From assembly GCF_029227915.1 (NCBI RefSeq), contig NC_079877.1, positions 34,189,851-34,253,850 on the forward strand: DNA of 64,000 nucleotides. The letters are read 5' to 3'. Every line of letters starts with the position of its first letter. Within the stretch, counting starts at the first letter, position 1. This document shows positions 25,355 through 38,000 of the stretch, piece by piece. The notes beneath the pieces are model-generated. The model had not been told where the DNA came from, searched no databases, and worked only from the letters and a program-made list of their open reading frames with translations. A program made the translations under genes and the position numbers. The stretch is from Hydractinia symbiolongicarpus. Its lineage: Eukaryota > Cnidaria > Hydrozoa > Anthoathecata > Hydractiniidae.

Positions 25355-26844
25355 ATACATGTTGGTACGAATGTGTGACGCAACCGTTGTAACCCAAACG
25401 GATTGACACCGTTAGAAAATCAATGAAATTTAGTTTTTGAAACTTTCTCTATTTCTTCAGCGCGCCATAACAGCTAGGATTGGTCTCACAGTAAAAAAAG
25501 TCTTATTTATCTTAATTTTTAAATAAAGCGCTACCACAGCGCCCAGTGTAATGGCTGAGTTCCAGCAATCATGTCAAATTAAGAAGAATGTTATTTCTTG
25601 GCGTCCAATTGTCTTACTTATAACATTTATAAGGTCAAAGTCCAAAATCAGTTCATTTAAGTCGCACAGTCAAACATTTTACAGTTAAAAGCGATGCAAC
25701 CTAGTAATATCCGAATACTTTCGCTAAATACATGTTGGTACGAATATGTGACGCAACCGTTGTAACTCAAACGGAATTTTAACGCCAAGAAATCAATGAA
25801 ATGTAGTTTTTGAGAATGTCTTTATTTCTTCAGCGCGTGCTAACGGCCAGGATTGGTCCCACAGTAAGAAAATCTTATTTATCTAAATTTTAAAATGAAT
25901 CGCTACCACACGGTCCAGTGTAATCGCTGAGTTCTGGCAATCATGTCAAATTAAGAAGAATATCATTTTTTGTAGTCAAAATGACTCATTTATCACATTT
26001 ATAAGGTAAAAGTCCGAAATCAGTTCAATTAAGTCCCACAGTCAATCGTTTCACTGTTGAAAGCGATACAACTTAGTAATATCGGAAAAAAATCACTAAA
26101 TACATGTTGGTACGAATGTGTGACGCAACCGTTGTAACCCAAACGGATTGACACCGTTAGAAAATCAATGAAATTTAATTTTTGAAACTTTCTCTATTTC
26201 TTCAGCGCGCCATAACAGCTAGGATTGGTCTCACAGTAAAAAAAGACTTATTTATCTTAATTTTTAAATAAAGCGCTACCACAGCGCCCAGTGTAATGGC
26301 TGAGTTCCAGCAATCATGTCAAATTAAGAAGAATGTTATTTCTTGGCGTCCAATTGTCTTACTTATAACATTTATAAGGTCAAAGTCCAAAATCAGTTCA
26401 TTTAAGTCGCACAGTCAAACATTTTACAGTTAAAAGCGATGCAACCTAGTAATATCCGAATACTTTCGCTAAATACATGTTGGTACGAATATGTGACGCA
26501 ACCGTTGTAACTCAAAAGGAATTATACCGCCAAGAAATCAATGAAATGTAGTTTTTGAGAATGTCTTTATTTCTTCAGCGCGTGCTAACGGCCAGGATTG
26601 GTCCCACAGTAAGAAAATCTTATTTATCTAAATTTTAAAATGAATCGCTACCACACGGTCCAGTGTAATCGCTGAGTTCTGGCAATCATGTCAAATTAAG
26701 AAGAATATCATTTCTTGTAGTCAAAATGACTCATTTATCACATTTATAAGGTGAAAGTCCAAAATCAGTTCAATTAAGTCTCACAGTCAATCGTTTCGCT
26801 GTTGAAAGCGATACAACTTAGTAATATCGGAAAAAAATCACTAA
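25355..26844. repeat. Two copies of a 745-bp dimer containing an AATTATACC-type monomer
   Basis: Monomers 69-70 (25355, 25728) recur as 71-72 (26100, 26473). The first member has 'gtaacccaaacgg' with 'cgcgccataacagc'. The second has the AATTATACCGCC-type front, 'gcgtgctaacggcc' and 'cacacggtcc'. In monomer 70 that front has changed to 'aattttaacgcc'. Monomer 72 is also the left neighbour of the ten-monomer unit that follows. Confidence 0.85.
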
Positions 26845-29800
26845 ATACATGTTGGTACGAATGTGTGACGCAACCGTTGTAACTCAAACGGATTGACACC
26901 GTTAGAAAGTCAATGAAATGGCGTTTTTGAAACTGTCTCTATATCTTCAGCGCGCGCTAACGGCTGGGATTGGTCCCACAGTAAAAATGACTTATTTATC
27001 TAAATTTTTAAATGAATCGCTACCACAGGGTCCAGTGTAAACGCTGAGTTCCGGCAATCATGTCAAATTAAGAAGAATGTTCTTTCTTGGAGTCCAATTG
27101 TCTCATTTATCACACTTATGAGGTCACAGTCCAAAGTTATTTCAATTAAATCCCACAGTAAATCGTTTCACTGTTAGAAGTGATGCAACCTAGTAATATC
27201 AGAAAAACATCGTTAATACATGTTGGTACGAATATGTGACCCAACCGTTGTAACTCAAACGGATTGACACCGTTAGAAAGTCAATGAAATGTACTTTTTG
27301 AAGCTGTCTCTATTTCTTCAGCGCGAACTAACGGCTAGGATTGGTCCCATAGTAAAAAATGACTTATTTATCTAAATTTTTAAAAAAAGGCAACCCAGAG
27401 CCTAATGTAATCGCTGAATTCCAGCAATCATGTCAAATTAAGAAGAATGTTATTCCTTGGAGACCTTTTGCCTCATTTATCACATTTATAAGGTCACAGT
27501 CCTGAATCAGTTCAAATAATTCCCACAATCAATCGTTTCACTGTTAAAAGCGATACAACTTAGGAATATCCGAAGAAAATCACTAAATATATTTTGGTAC
27601 GAATATGTGACGCAACTGTTGTAACTCAAACGGATTGACACCGTTAGAAAGTCAATGAAATGTGGTTTTTGAAACTGTCTCTATTTCTTCGGCGCGCGAT
27701 AACGGCTAGCATTGGTCCCACAGTAAAAAAAGACTTATTTATCTTAATTTTTAAATAAAGCGCTACCACAGCGCCCAGTGTAATCGCTGAGTTCCAGCAA
27801 TCATGTCAAATTAAGAAGAATGTTATTTCTTGGAGTCCAATTGTCTCACTTATAACATTTATAAGGTCAAAGTCCAAAATAAGTTCAATTAAGTCGCACA
27901 GTCAAACGTTTCACAGTTAAAAGCGATACAACTTAGTAATATCGGAAGGAAATCACTAAATACATGTTGGCACGAATATGTGACCCAACCGTAGAACTCA
28001 AACGGATTGACACCGTTAGAAAGTCAATGAAATGTAGTTTTTGAAACTGTCTCTACTTCTTCAGCGCGCGATAACGGCTAGGAGTTTTTCCACAGTAATA
28101 AATGACTTATTTATCTTAATTTTTAAATAAAGCCTTACCACAGCGCCTAGTGTAATCGCTGAGTTCCAGCAATCATGTCAAATTAAGAAGAATATCATTT
28201 CTTGTAGTCAAAATGACTCATTTATCACATTTATAAGGTCAAGTCCAAAATCAGTTCAATTAAGTCCCACAGTCAATCGTTTCAATGTTGAAAGGGATAC
28301 AACTTAGTAATATCGGAAAAAAATCACTAAATACATGTTGGGACGAATGTGTGACGCAACCGTTGTAACTCAAACGGATTGACACCGTTAGAAAGTCAAT
28401 GAAATGGAGTTTTTGAAACTGTCTCTATATCTTCAGCGCGCGCTAACGGCTAGGATTGGTCCCACAGTAAAAATGACTTATTTATCTAAATTTTTAAATG
28501 AATCGCTACCACAGGGTCCAGTGTAATCGCTGAGTTCCAGCAATCATGTCAAATTAAGAAGAATGTTCTTTCTTGGAGTCCAATTGTCTCATTTATCACA
28601 CTTATGAGGTCACAGTCCAAAGTTAGTTCAATTAAATCCCACAGTCAATCGTTTCACTGTTAGAAGCGATGCAACCTAGTAATATCGGAAAAAAATCACT
28701 AAATACATGTTGGTACGAATGTGTGACGCAACCGTTGTAACTCAAACGGATTAACACCGTTAGAAAATCAATGAAATTTAGTTTTAGAAACTGTCTCTAT
28801 TTCTTCAGCGCGCGATAACGGCTAGGATTGGTCCCACAGTAAAAAATGACTTATTTATCTTAATTTTTAAATAAAGTTTTACCACAGCGCCCAGTGTAAT
28901 CGGTGAGTTCCATCAATCATGTCAAATTAAGGAGAATGTTATTTCTTCTAGTCAAAATGGCTCATTTATTACATTTATAAGGTCAAAGTCCAAAATCAGT
29001 TCAATTAAGTCCCACAGTCAATCGTTTCTCTGTTGAAAGCGATACAACTTAGTAATATCGAAAGAAAATCACTAAATACATGTTGGTACGATTATGTGAC
29101 GCAACCGTTCTAACTCAAACGGATTGACACCGTTAGAAAGTCAATGAAATGGAGTTTTTGAAACTGTCTCTATATCCTCAGCGCGCGATCACGGCTAGGA
29201 TTGGTCCCACAATAAAAACTGACTTATTTATCTTAATTTTTAAATAAAGCCTTACCACAGCGCCCAGTGTAATCGCTGAGTTCCAGCAATCATGTCAAAT
29301 TAAGAAAAATATCATTTCTTGTAGTCCAATTGTCTCACTTATAACATTTATAAGGTCAAAGTCCAAAATAAGTTCAATTAAGTCGCACAGTCATACGTTT
29401 CACAGTTAAAAGCGATACAACTTAGTAATATCGGAAGAAAATCACTAAATACATGTTGGCACGAATATGTGACCCAACCGTAGAACTCAAACGGATTGAC
29501 ACCGTTAGAAAGTCAATGAAATGTAGTTTTTGAAACTGTCTCTACTTCTTCAGCGCGCGATAACGGCTAGGAGTTTTTCCACAGTAATAAATGACTTATT
29601 TTTCTTAACTTTTAAACAAAGCGCTACCACAGCGCCCAGTGTAATTGCTGAGTTCCAGCAATCATGTCAAATTAAGAAGAATATCATTTCTTGTAGTCAA
29701 AATGACTCATTTATCACATTTATAAGGTCAAAGTCCAAAATCAGTTAAATTAAGTCCCACAGTTAATCGTTTCACTGTTAAAAGCGATACAACTTAGTAT

Positions 29801-30565
29801 TATCCGAAGAAAATCACTAAATACATTTTGGTACGAATATGTGACGCAACTGTTGTAACTCAAACGGATTGACACCGTTAGAAAGTCATTGAAATGTGGT
29901 TTTTGAAACTGTCTCTATTTCTTCAGCGCGCGATAACGGCTAGGATTGGTCTCATAGTAAAAAAAGACTTATTTATCTTAATTTTTAAATGAAGCGCTAC
30001 CACAGCGCCCAGTGTAATCGCTGTGTTCCAGCAATCATGTCAAATTAAGAAGAATGTTACTTCTTGGCGTCCAATTGTCTCACTTATAAGATTTATAAGG
30101 TCAAAGACCAAAATCAGTTCATTTAAGTCGCACAGTCAAACATTTTACAGTTAAAAGCGATGCAACCTAGTAATATCCTAATACTTTCGCTAAATACATG
30201 TTGGTACGAATATGTGACGCCAACGTTGTATCTCAAACGGAATTATACCGCCAAGAAATCAATGAAATGTAGTTTTTGAGAATGTCTTTATTTCTTCAGC
30301 GCGTGCTAACGGCCAGGATTGGTCCCACAGTAAGAAAATCTTATTTATCTAAATTTTAAAATGAATCGCTACCACACGGTCCAGTGTAATCGCTGAGTTC
30401 TGGCAATCATGTCAAATTAAGAAGAATATCATTTCTTGTAGTCAAAATGACTCATTTATCACATTTATAAGGTGAAAGTCCAAAATCAGTTCAATTAAGT
30501 CTCACAGTCAATCGTTTCGCTGTTGAAAGCGATACAACTTAGTAATATCGGAAAAAAATCACTAA
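26845..30565. repeat. Ten-monomer higher-order unit, copy 1 (3721 bp)
   Basis: Monomer starts: 26845, 27216, 27587, 27960, 28331, 28703, 29076, 29449, 29821, 30194. Monomers 73-77 match 83-87 at exactly 3721 bp with very few differences, including private variants 'aatggcgtttttg', 'cggctgggatt', 'ctaaatatattttgg' and the short 'ccaaccgtagaactc'. After monomer 78 the offset to the second copy falls to 3348 bp, so copy 2 has one monomer fewer. Confidence 0.9.
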
Positions 30566-33500
30566 ATACATGTTGGTACGAATGTGTGACGCAACCGTTG
30601 TAACTCAAACGGATTGACACCGTTAGAAAGTCAATGAAATGGCGTTTTTGAAACTGTCTCTATATCTTCAGCGCGCGCTAACGGCTGGGATTGGTCCCAC
30701 AGTAAAAATGACTTATTTATCTAAATTTTTAAATGAATCGCTACCACAGGGTCCAGTGTAAACGCTGAGTTCCGGCAATCATGTCAAATTAAGAAGAATG
30801 TTCTTTCTTGGAGTCCAATTGTCTCATTTATCACACTTATGAGGTCACAGTCCAAAGTTATTTCAATTAAATCCCACAGTAAATCGTTTCACTGTTAGAA
30901 GTGATGCAACCTAGTAATATCAGAAAAACATCGTTAATACATGTTGGTACGAATATGTGACCCAACCGTTGTAACTCAAACGGATTGACACCGTTAGAAA
31001 GTCAATGAAATGTACTTTTTGAAGCTGTCTCTATTTCTTCAGCGCGAACTAACGGCTAGGATTGGTCCCATAGTAAAAAATGACTTATTTATCTAAATTT
31101 TTAAAAAAAGGCAACCCAGAGCCTAATGTAATCGCTGAATTCCAGCAATCATGTCAAATTAAGAAGAATGTTATTCCTTGGAGACCTTTTGCCTCATTTA
31201 TCACATTTATAAGGTCACAGTCCTGAATCAGTTCAAATAATTCCCACAATCAATCGTTTCACTGTTAAAAGCGATACAACTTAGGAATATCCGAAGAAAA
31301 TCACTAAATATATTTTGGTACGAATATGTGACGCAACTGTTGTAACTCAAACGGATTGACACCGTTAGAAAGTCAATGAAATGTGGTTTTTGAAACTGTC
31401 TCTATTTCTTCGGCGCGCGATAACGGCTAGCATTGGTCCCACAGTAAAAAAAGACTTATTTATCTTAATTTTTAAATAAAGCGCTACCACAGCGCCCAGT
31501 GTAATCGCTGAGTTCCAGCAATCATGTCAAATTAAGAAGAATGTTATTTCTTGGAGTCCAATTGTCTCACTTATAACATTTATAAGGTCAAAGTCCAAAA
31601 TAAGTTCAATTAAGTCGCACAGTCAAACGTTTCACAGTTAAAAGCGATACAACTTAGTAATATCGGAAGGAAATCACTAAATACATGTTGGCACGAATAT
31701 GTGACCCAACCGTAGAACTCAAACGGATTGACACCGTTAGAAAGTCAATGAAATGTAGTTTTTGAAACTGTCTCTACTTCTTCAGCGCGCGATAACGGCT
31801 AGGAGTTTTTCCACAGTAATAAATGACTTATTTATCTTAATTTTTAAATAAAGCTTTACCACAGCGCCTAGTGTAATCGCTGAGTTCCAGCAATCATGTC
31901 AAATTAAGAAGAATATCATTTCTTGTAGTCAAAATGACTCATTTATCACATTTATAAGGTCAAGTCCAAAATCAGTTCAATTAAGTCCCACAGTCAATCG
32001 TTTCAATGTTGAAAGGGATACAACTTAGTAATATCGGAAAAAAATCACTAAATACATGTTGGGACGAATGTGTGACGCAACCGTTGTAACTCAAACGGAT
32101 TGACACCGTTAGAAAGTCAATGAAATGGAGTTTTTGAAACTGTCTCTATATCTTCAGCGCGCGCTAACGGCTAGGATTGGTCCCACAGTAAAAATGACTT
32201 ATTTATCTAAATTTTTAAATGAATCGCTACCACAGGGTCCAGTGTAATCGCTGAGTTCCATCAATCATGTCAAATTAAGGAGAATGTTATTTCTTCTAGT
32301 CAAAATGGCTCATTTATTACATTTATAAGGTCAAAGTCCAAAATCAGTTCAATTAAGTCCCACAGTCAATCGTTTCTCTGTTGAAAGCGATACAACTTAG
32401 TAATATCGAAAGAAAATCACTAAATACATGTTGGTACGATTATGTGACGCAACCGTTCTAACTCAAACGGATTGACACCGTTAGAAAGTCAATGAAATGG
32501 AGTTTTTGAAACTGTCTCTATATCCTCAGCGCGCGATCACGGCTAGGATTGGTCCCACAATAAAAAATGACTTATTTATCTTAATTTTTAAATAAAGCCT
32601 TACCGCAGCGCCCAGTGTAATCGCTGAGTTCCAGCAATCATGTCAAATTAAGAAAAATATCATTTCTTGTAGTCCAATTGTCTCACTTATAACATTTATA
32701 AGGTCAAAGTCCAAAATAAGTTCAATTAAGTCGCACAGTCAAACGTTTCACAGTTAAAAGCGATACAACTTAGTAATATCGGAAGGAAATCACTAAATAC
32801 ATGTTGGCACGAATATGTGACCCAACCGTAGAACTCAAACGGATTGACACCGTTAGAAAGTCAATGAAATGTAGTTTTTGAAACTGTCTCTACTTCTTCA
32901 GCGCGCGATAACGGCTAGGAGTTTTTCCACAGTAATAAATGACTTATTTTTCTTAACTTTTAAACAAAGCGCTACCACAGCGCCCAGTGTAATTGCTGAG
33001 TTCCAGCAATCATGTCAAATTAAGAAGAATATCATTTCTTGTAGTCAAAATGACTCATTTATCACATTTATAAGGTCAAAGTCCAAAATCAGTTAAATTA
33101 AGTCCCACAGTTAATCGTTTCACTGTTAAAAGCGATACAACTTAGTATTATCCGAAGAAAATCACTAAATACATTTTTGTACGAATATGTGACGCAACTG
33201 TTGTAACTCAAACGGATTGACACCGTTAGAAAGTCATTGAAATGTGGTTTTTGAAACTGTCTCTATTTCTTCAGCGCGCGATAACGGCTAGGATTGGTCT
33301 CATAGTAAAAAAAGACTTATTTATCTTAATTTTTAAATGAAGCGCTACCACAGCGCCCAGTGTAATCGCTGTGTTCAAGCAATCATGTCAAATTAAGAAG
33401 AATGTTACTTCTTGGCGTCCAATTGTCTCACTTATAACATTTATAAGGTCAAAGACCAAAATCAGTTCATTTAAGTCGCACAGTCAAACATTTTACAGTT

Positions 33501-33913
33501 AAAAGCGATGCAACCTAGTAATATCCTAATACTTTCGCTAAATACATGTTGGTACGAATATGTGACGCCAACGTTGTAACTCAAACGGAATTATACCGCC
33601 AAGAAATCAATGAAATGTAGTTTTTGAGAATGTCTTTATTTCTTCAGCGCGTGCTAACGGCCAGGATTGGTCCCACAGTAAGAAAATCTTATTTATCTAA
33701 ATTTTAAAATGAATCGCTACCACACGGTCCAGTGTAATCGCTGAGTTCTGGCAATCATGTCAAATTAAGAAGAATATCATTTCTTGTAGTCAAAATGACT
33801 CATTTATCACATTTATAAGGTGAAAGTCCAAAATCAGTTCAATTCAGTCCCACAGTCAATCGTTTCGTTGTTGAAAGCGATACAACTTAGTAATATCGGA
33901 AAAAAATCACTAA
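30566..33913. repeat. Higher-order unit, copy 2, shortened to nine monomers (3348 bp)
   Basis: Monomer starts: 30566, 30937, 31308, 31681, 32052, 32424, 32797, 33169, 33542. The order follows copy 1, except that the monomer corresponding to 78 has been fused with 77 (see 32052). Monomers 88-91 match 79-82 at 3348 bp. Monomer 92 (33914), with an 'aatggag' front, begins a third partial round. Confidence 0.9.
32052..32423. repeat. Chimeric monomer marking a one-monomer deletion
   Basis: The first part matches monomer 77 ('gttgggacgaatgtg' head, 'cacagggtcc', 'atcgctgagttcca'). From about 32262 it matches monomer 78 ('tcaatcatg', 'aaggagaatg', 'cttctagtcaaaatggc'). The crossover lies in or near the shared 'gagttcca'. 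An in-register crossover between neighbours 77 and 78 removes one monomer and leaves a normal-length hybrid, which is what is seen. Confidence 0.88.
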
Positions 33914-35027
33914 ATACATGTTGGTACGAATGTGTGACGCAACCGTTGTAACTCAAACGGATTGACACCGTTAGAAAGCCAATGAAATGGAGTTTTTGAA
34001 ACTGTCTCTATATCTTCAGCGCGCGCTAACGGCTAGGATTGGTCCCACAGTAAAAATGACTTATTTATCTAAATTTTTAAATGAATCGCTACCACAGGGT
34101 CCAGTGTAATCGCTGAGTTCCGGCAATCATGTCAAATTAAGAAGAATGTTCTTTCTTGGAGTCCAATTGTCTCATTTATCACACTTATGAGGTCACAGTC
34201 CAAAGTTAGTTCAATTAAATCCCACAGTCAATCGTTTCACTGTTAGAAGCGATGCAACCTAGTAATATCCGAATACTTTCGCTAAATACATGTTGGTACG
34301 AATATGTGACGCCACCGTTGTAACTCAAACGGAATTATACCGCCAAGAAATCAATGAAATGTAGTTTTTGAGAATGTCTTTATTTCTTCAGCGCGTGCTA
34401 ACGGCCAGGATTGGTCCCACAGTAAGAAAATCTTATTTATCTAAATTTTAAAATGAATCGCTACCACACGGTCCAGTGTAATCGCTGAGTTCTGGCAATC
34501 ATGTCAAATTAAGAAGAATATCATTTCTTGTAGTCAAAATGACTCATTTATCACATTTATAAAGTGAAAGTCCAAAATCAGTTCAATTAAGTCCCACAGT
34601 CAATCGTTTCGCTGTTGAAAGCATACAACTTAGTAATATCGGAAAAAAATCACTAAATACATGTTGGTACGAATGTGTGACGCAACCGTTGTAACTCAAA
34701 CGGATTGACACCGTTAGAAAGTCAATGAAATGGAGTTTTTGAAACTGTCTCTATATCTTCAGCGCGCACTAACGGCTAGGATTGGTCCCACAGTAAAAGT
34801 GACTTATTTATCTAAATTTTTAAATGAATCGCTACCACAGGGTCCAGTGTAATCGCTGAGTTCCGGCAATCATGTCAAATTAAGAAGAATGTTCTTTCTT
34901 GGAGTCCAATTGTCTCATTTATCACACTTATGAGGTCACAGTCCAAAGTTAGTTCAATTAAATCCCACAGTCAATCGTTTCACTGTTAGAAGCGATGCAA
35001 CCTAGTAATATCAGAAAAACATCCTTA
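33542..35027. repeat. Two copies of a 744-bp dimer
   Basis: Monomers 91-92 (33542, 33914) recur as 93-94 (34286, 34657). The first member is AATTATACC-type with 'gtgacgccaacg' or 'gtgacgccaccg'. The second has 'aatggag' and 'tatatcttcag'. The copies carry a few private changes each, such as 'gaaagcatacaac' near 34618, where one base of the usual 'gcgatacaac' is missing. Confidence 0.82.
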
Positions 35028-38000
35028 ATACATGTTGGTACGAATATGTGCCCCAACCGTTGTAACTCAAACGGATTGACACCGTTAGAAAATCAATGAA
35101 ATTTAGTTTTAGAAACTGTCTCTATTTCTTCAGCGCGCGATAACGGCTAGGATTGGTCCCACAATAAAAATTGACTTATTTATCTAAATTTTTAAAAAAG
35201 GGCTACCACAGAGCCTAATGTAATCGCTGAATTCCAGCAATCATGTCAAATTAAGAAGAATGTTCTTTCTTGGAGTCCAATTGTCTCATTTATCACACTT
35301 ATAAGGTCACAGTCCAAAGTTAGTTCAATTAAATCCCACAGTCAATCGTTTCACTGTTAGAAGCGATGCAACCTAGTAATATCGGAAAAAAATCACTAAA
35401 TACATGTTGGTACGAATGTGTGACGCAACCGTTGTAACTCAAACGGATTAACACCGTTAGAAAATCAATGAAATTTAGTTTTAGAAACTGTCTCTATTTC
35501 TTCAGCGCGCGATAACGGCTAGGATTGGTCCCACAGTAAAAAATGACTTATTTATCTTATTTTTTAAATAAAGTTTTATCACAGGGCCCAGTGTAATCGG
35601 TGAGTTCCATCAATCATGTCAAATTAAGGAGAATGTTATTTCTTCTAGTCAATATGGCTCATTTATTACATTTATAAGGTCAAAGTCCAAAATCAGTTCA
35701 ATTAAGTCCCACAGTCAATCGTTTCTCTGTTGAAAGCGATACAACTTAGTAATATCGGAAGAAAATCACTAAATACATGTTGGTACGATTATGTGACGCA
35801 ACCGTTCTAACTCAAACGGATTGACACCGTTAGAAAGTCAATGAAATGGAGTTTTTGAAACTGTCTCTATATCATCAGCGCGCGCTAACGGCTAGGATTG
35901 GTCCCACAGTAAAAATGACTTATTTATCAAAATTTTTAAATGAATCGCTACCACAGGGTCCAGTGTAATCGCTGAGTTTCGGCAATCATGTCAAATTAAG
36001 AAGAATATCATTTCTTGTAGTCAAAATGACTCATTTATCACATTTATAAGGTGAAAGTCCAAAATCAGTTCAATTAAGTCCCACAGTCAATCGTTTCACT
36101 GTTGAAAGCGATACAACTTAGTAATATCGGAAAAAAATCACTAAATACATGTTGGTACGAATGTGTGACGCAACCGTTGTAACTCAAACGGATTGACACC
36201 GTTAGAAAATCAATGAAATTTAGTTTTAAAAACTGTCTCTATTTCTTCAGCGCGCGATAACGGCTAGGATTGGTCCCACAATAAAAATTGACTTATTTAT
36301 CTAAATTTTTAAAAAAGGGCTACCACAGAGCCTAATGTAATCGCTGAATTCCAGCAATCATGTCAAATTAGAAAAAATGTTATTCCTTGAAAACCTATTG
36401 CCTCATTTATCACATTTATAAGGTCACAGTCCTAAATCAGTTCAAATAATTCCCACAGTTAATCGATCCACTGTTAAAAGCGATACAACTTAGTATTATC
36501 CGAAGAAAATCACTAAATACATTTTGGTATGAATATTTGACGCAACTGTTGTAACTCAAACGGATCGACACCGTTAGAAAGTCAATGAAATGTGGTTTTC
36601 GAAACTTTCTCTATTTCTTCAGCGCGCGATAACGGCTAGGATTGGTCTCACTGTAAAAAAAGACTTATTTATCTTAATTTTTAAATGAATCGCTACCACA
36701 GGGTCCAGTGTAATCGCTGAGTTTCGGCAATCATGTCAAATTAAGAAGAATATCATTTTTTGTAGTCAAAATGACTCATTTATCACATTTATAAGGTAAA
36801 GTCCGAAATCAGTTCAATTAAGTCCCACAGTCAATCGTTTCACTGTTGAAAGCGATATAACTTAGTAATATCGGAAAAAAATCACTAAATACATGTTGGT
36901 ACGAATGTGTGACGCAACCGTTGTAACCCAAACGGATTGACACCGTTAGAAAATCAATGAAATTTAGTTTTTGAAACTTTCTCTATTTCTTCAGCGCGCC
37001 ATAACGGCTAGGATTGGTCTCACAGTAAAAAAAGACTTATTTATCTTAATTTTTAAATAAAGCGCTACCACAGCGCCCAGTGTAATGGCTGAGTTCCAGC
37101 AATCATGTCAAATTAAGAAGAATGTTATTTCTTGGCGTCCAATTGTCTTACTTATAACATTTATAAGGTCAAAGTCCAAAATCAGTTCATTTAAGTCGCA
37201 CAGTCAAACATTTTACAGTTAAAAGCGATGCAACCTAGTAATATACGAATACTTTCGCTAAATACATGTTGGTACGAATATGTGACCCAACCGTTGTAAC
37301 TCAAACGGAATTATACCGCCAAGAAATCAATGAAATGTAGTTTTTGAGAATGTCTTTATTTCTTCAGCGCGTGCTAACGGCCAGGATTGGTCCCACAGTA
37401 AGAAAATCTTATTTATCTAAATTTTTAAATGAATCGCTACCACAGGGTCCAGTGTAAACGCTGAGTTCCGGCAATCATGTCAAATTAAGAAGAATGTTCT
37501 TTCTTGGAGTCCAATTGTCTCATTTATCACACTTATGAGGTCACAGTCCAAAGTTATTTCAATTAAATCCCGCAGTCAATCGTTTCACTGTTAGAAGTGA
37601 TGCAACCTAGTAATATCAGAAAAACATCGTTAGTACATGTTGGTACGAATATGTGACCCAACCGTTGTAACTCAAACGGATTGACACCGTTAGAAAGTCA
37701 ATGAAATGTACTTTTTGAAGCTGTCTCTATTTCTTCAGCGCGAACTAACGGCTAGGATTGGTCCCATAGTAAAAAATGACTTATTTATCTAAATTTTTAA
37801 AAAAAGGCAACCCAGAGCCTAATGTAATCGCTGAATTCCAGCAATCATGTCAAATTAAGAAGAATGTTATTCCTTGGAGACCTTTTGGCTCATTTATCAC
37901 ATTTATAAGGTCACAGTCCTGAATCAGTTCAAATAATTCCCACAGTCAATCGTTTCACTGTTAAAAGCGATACAACTTAGGAATATCCGAAGAAAATCAC

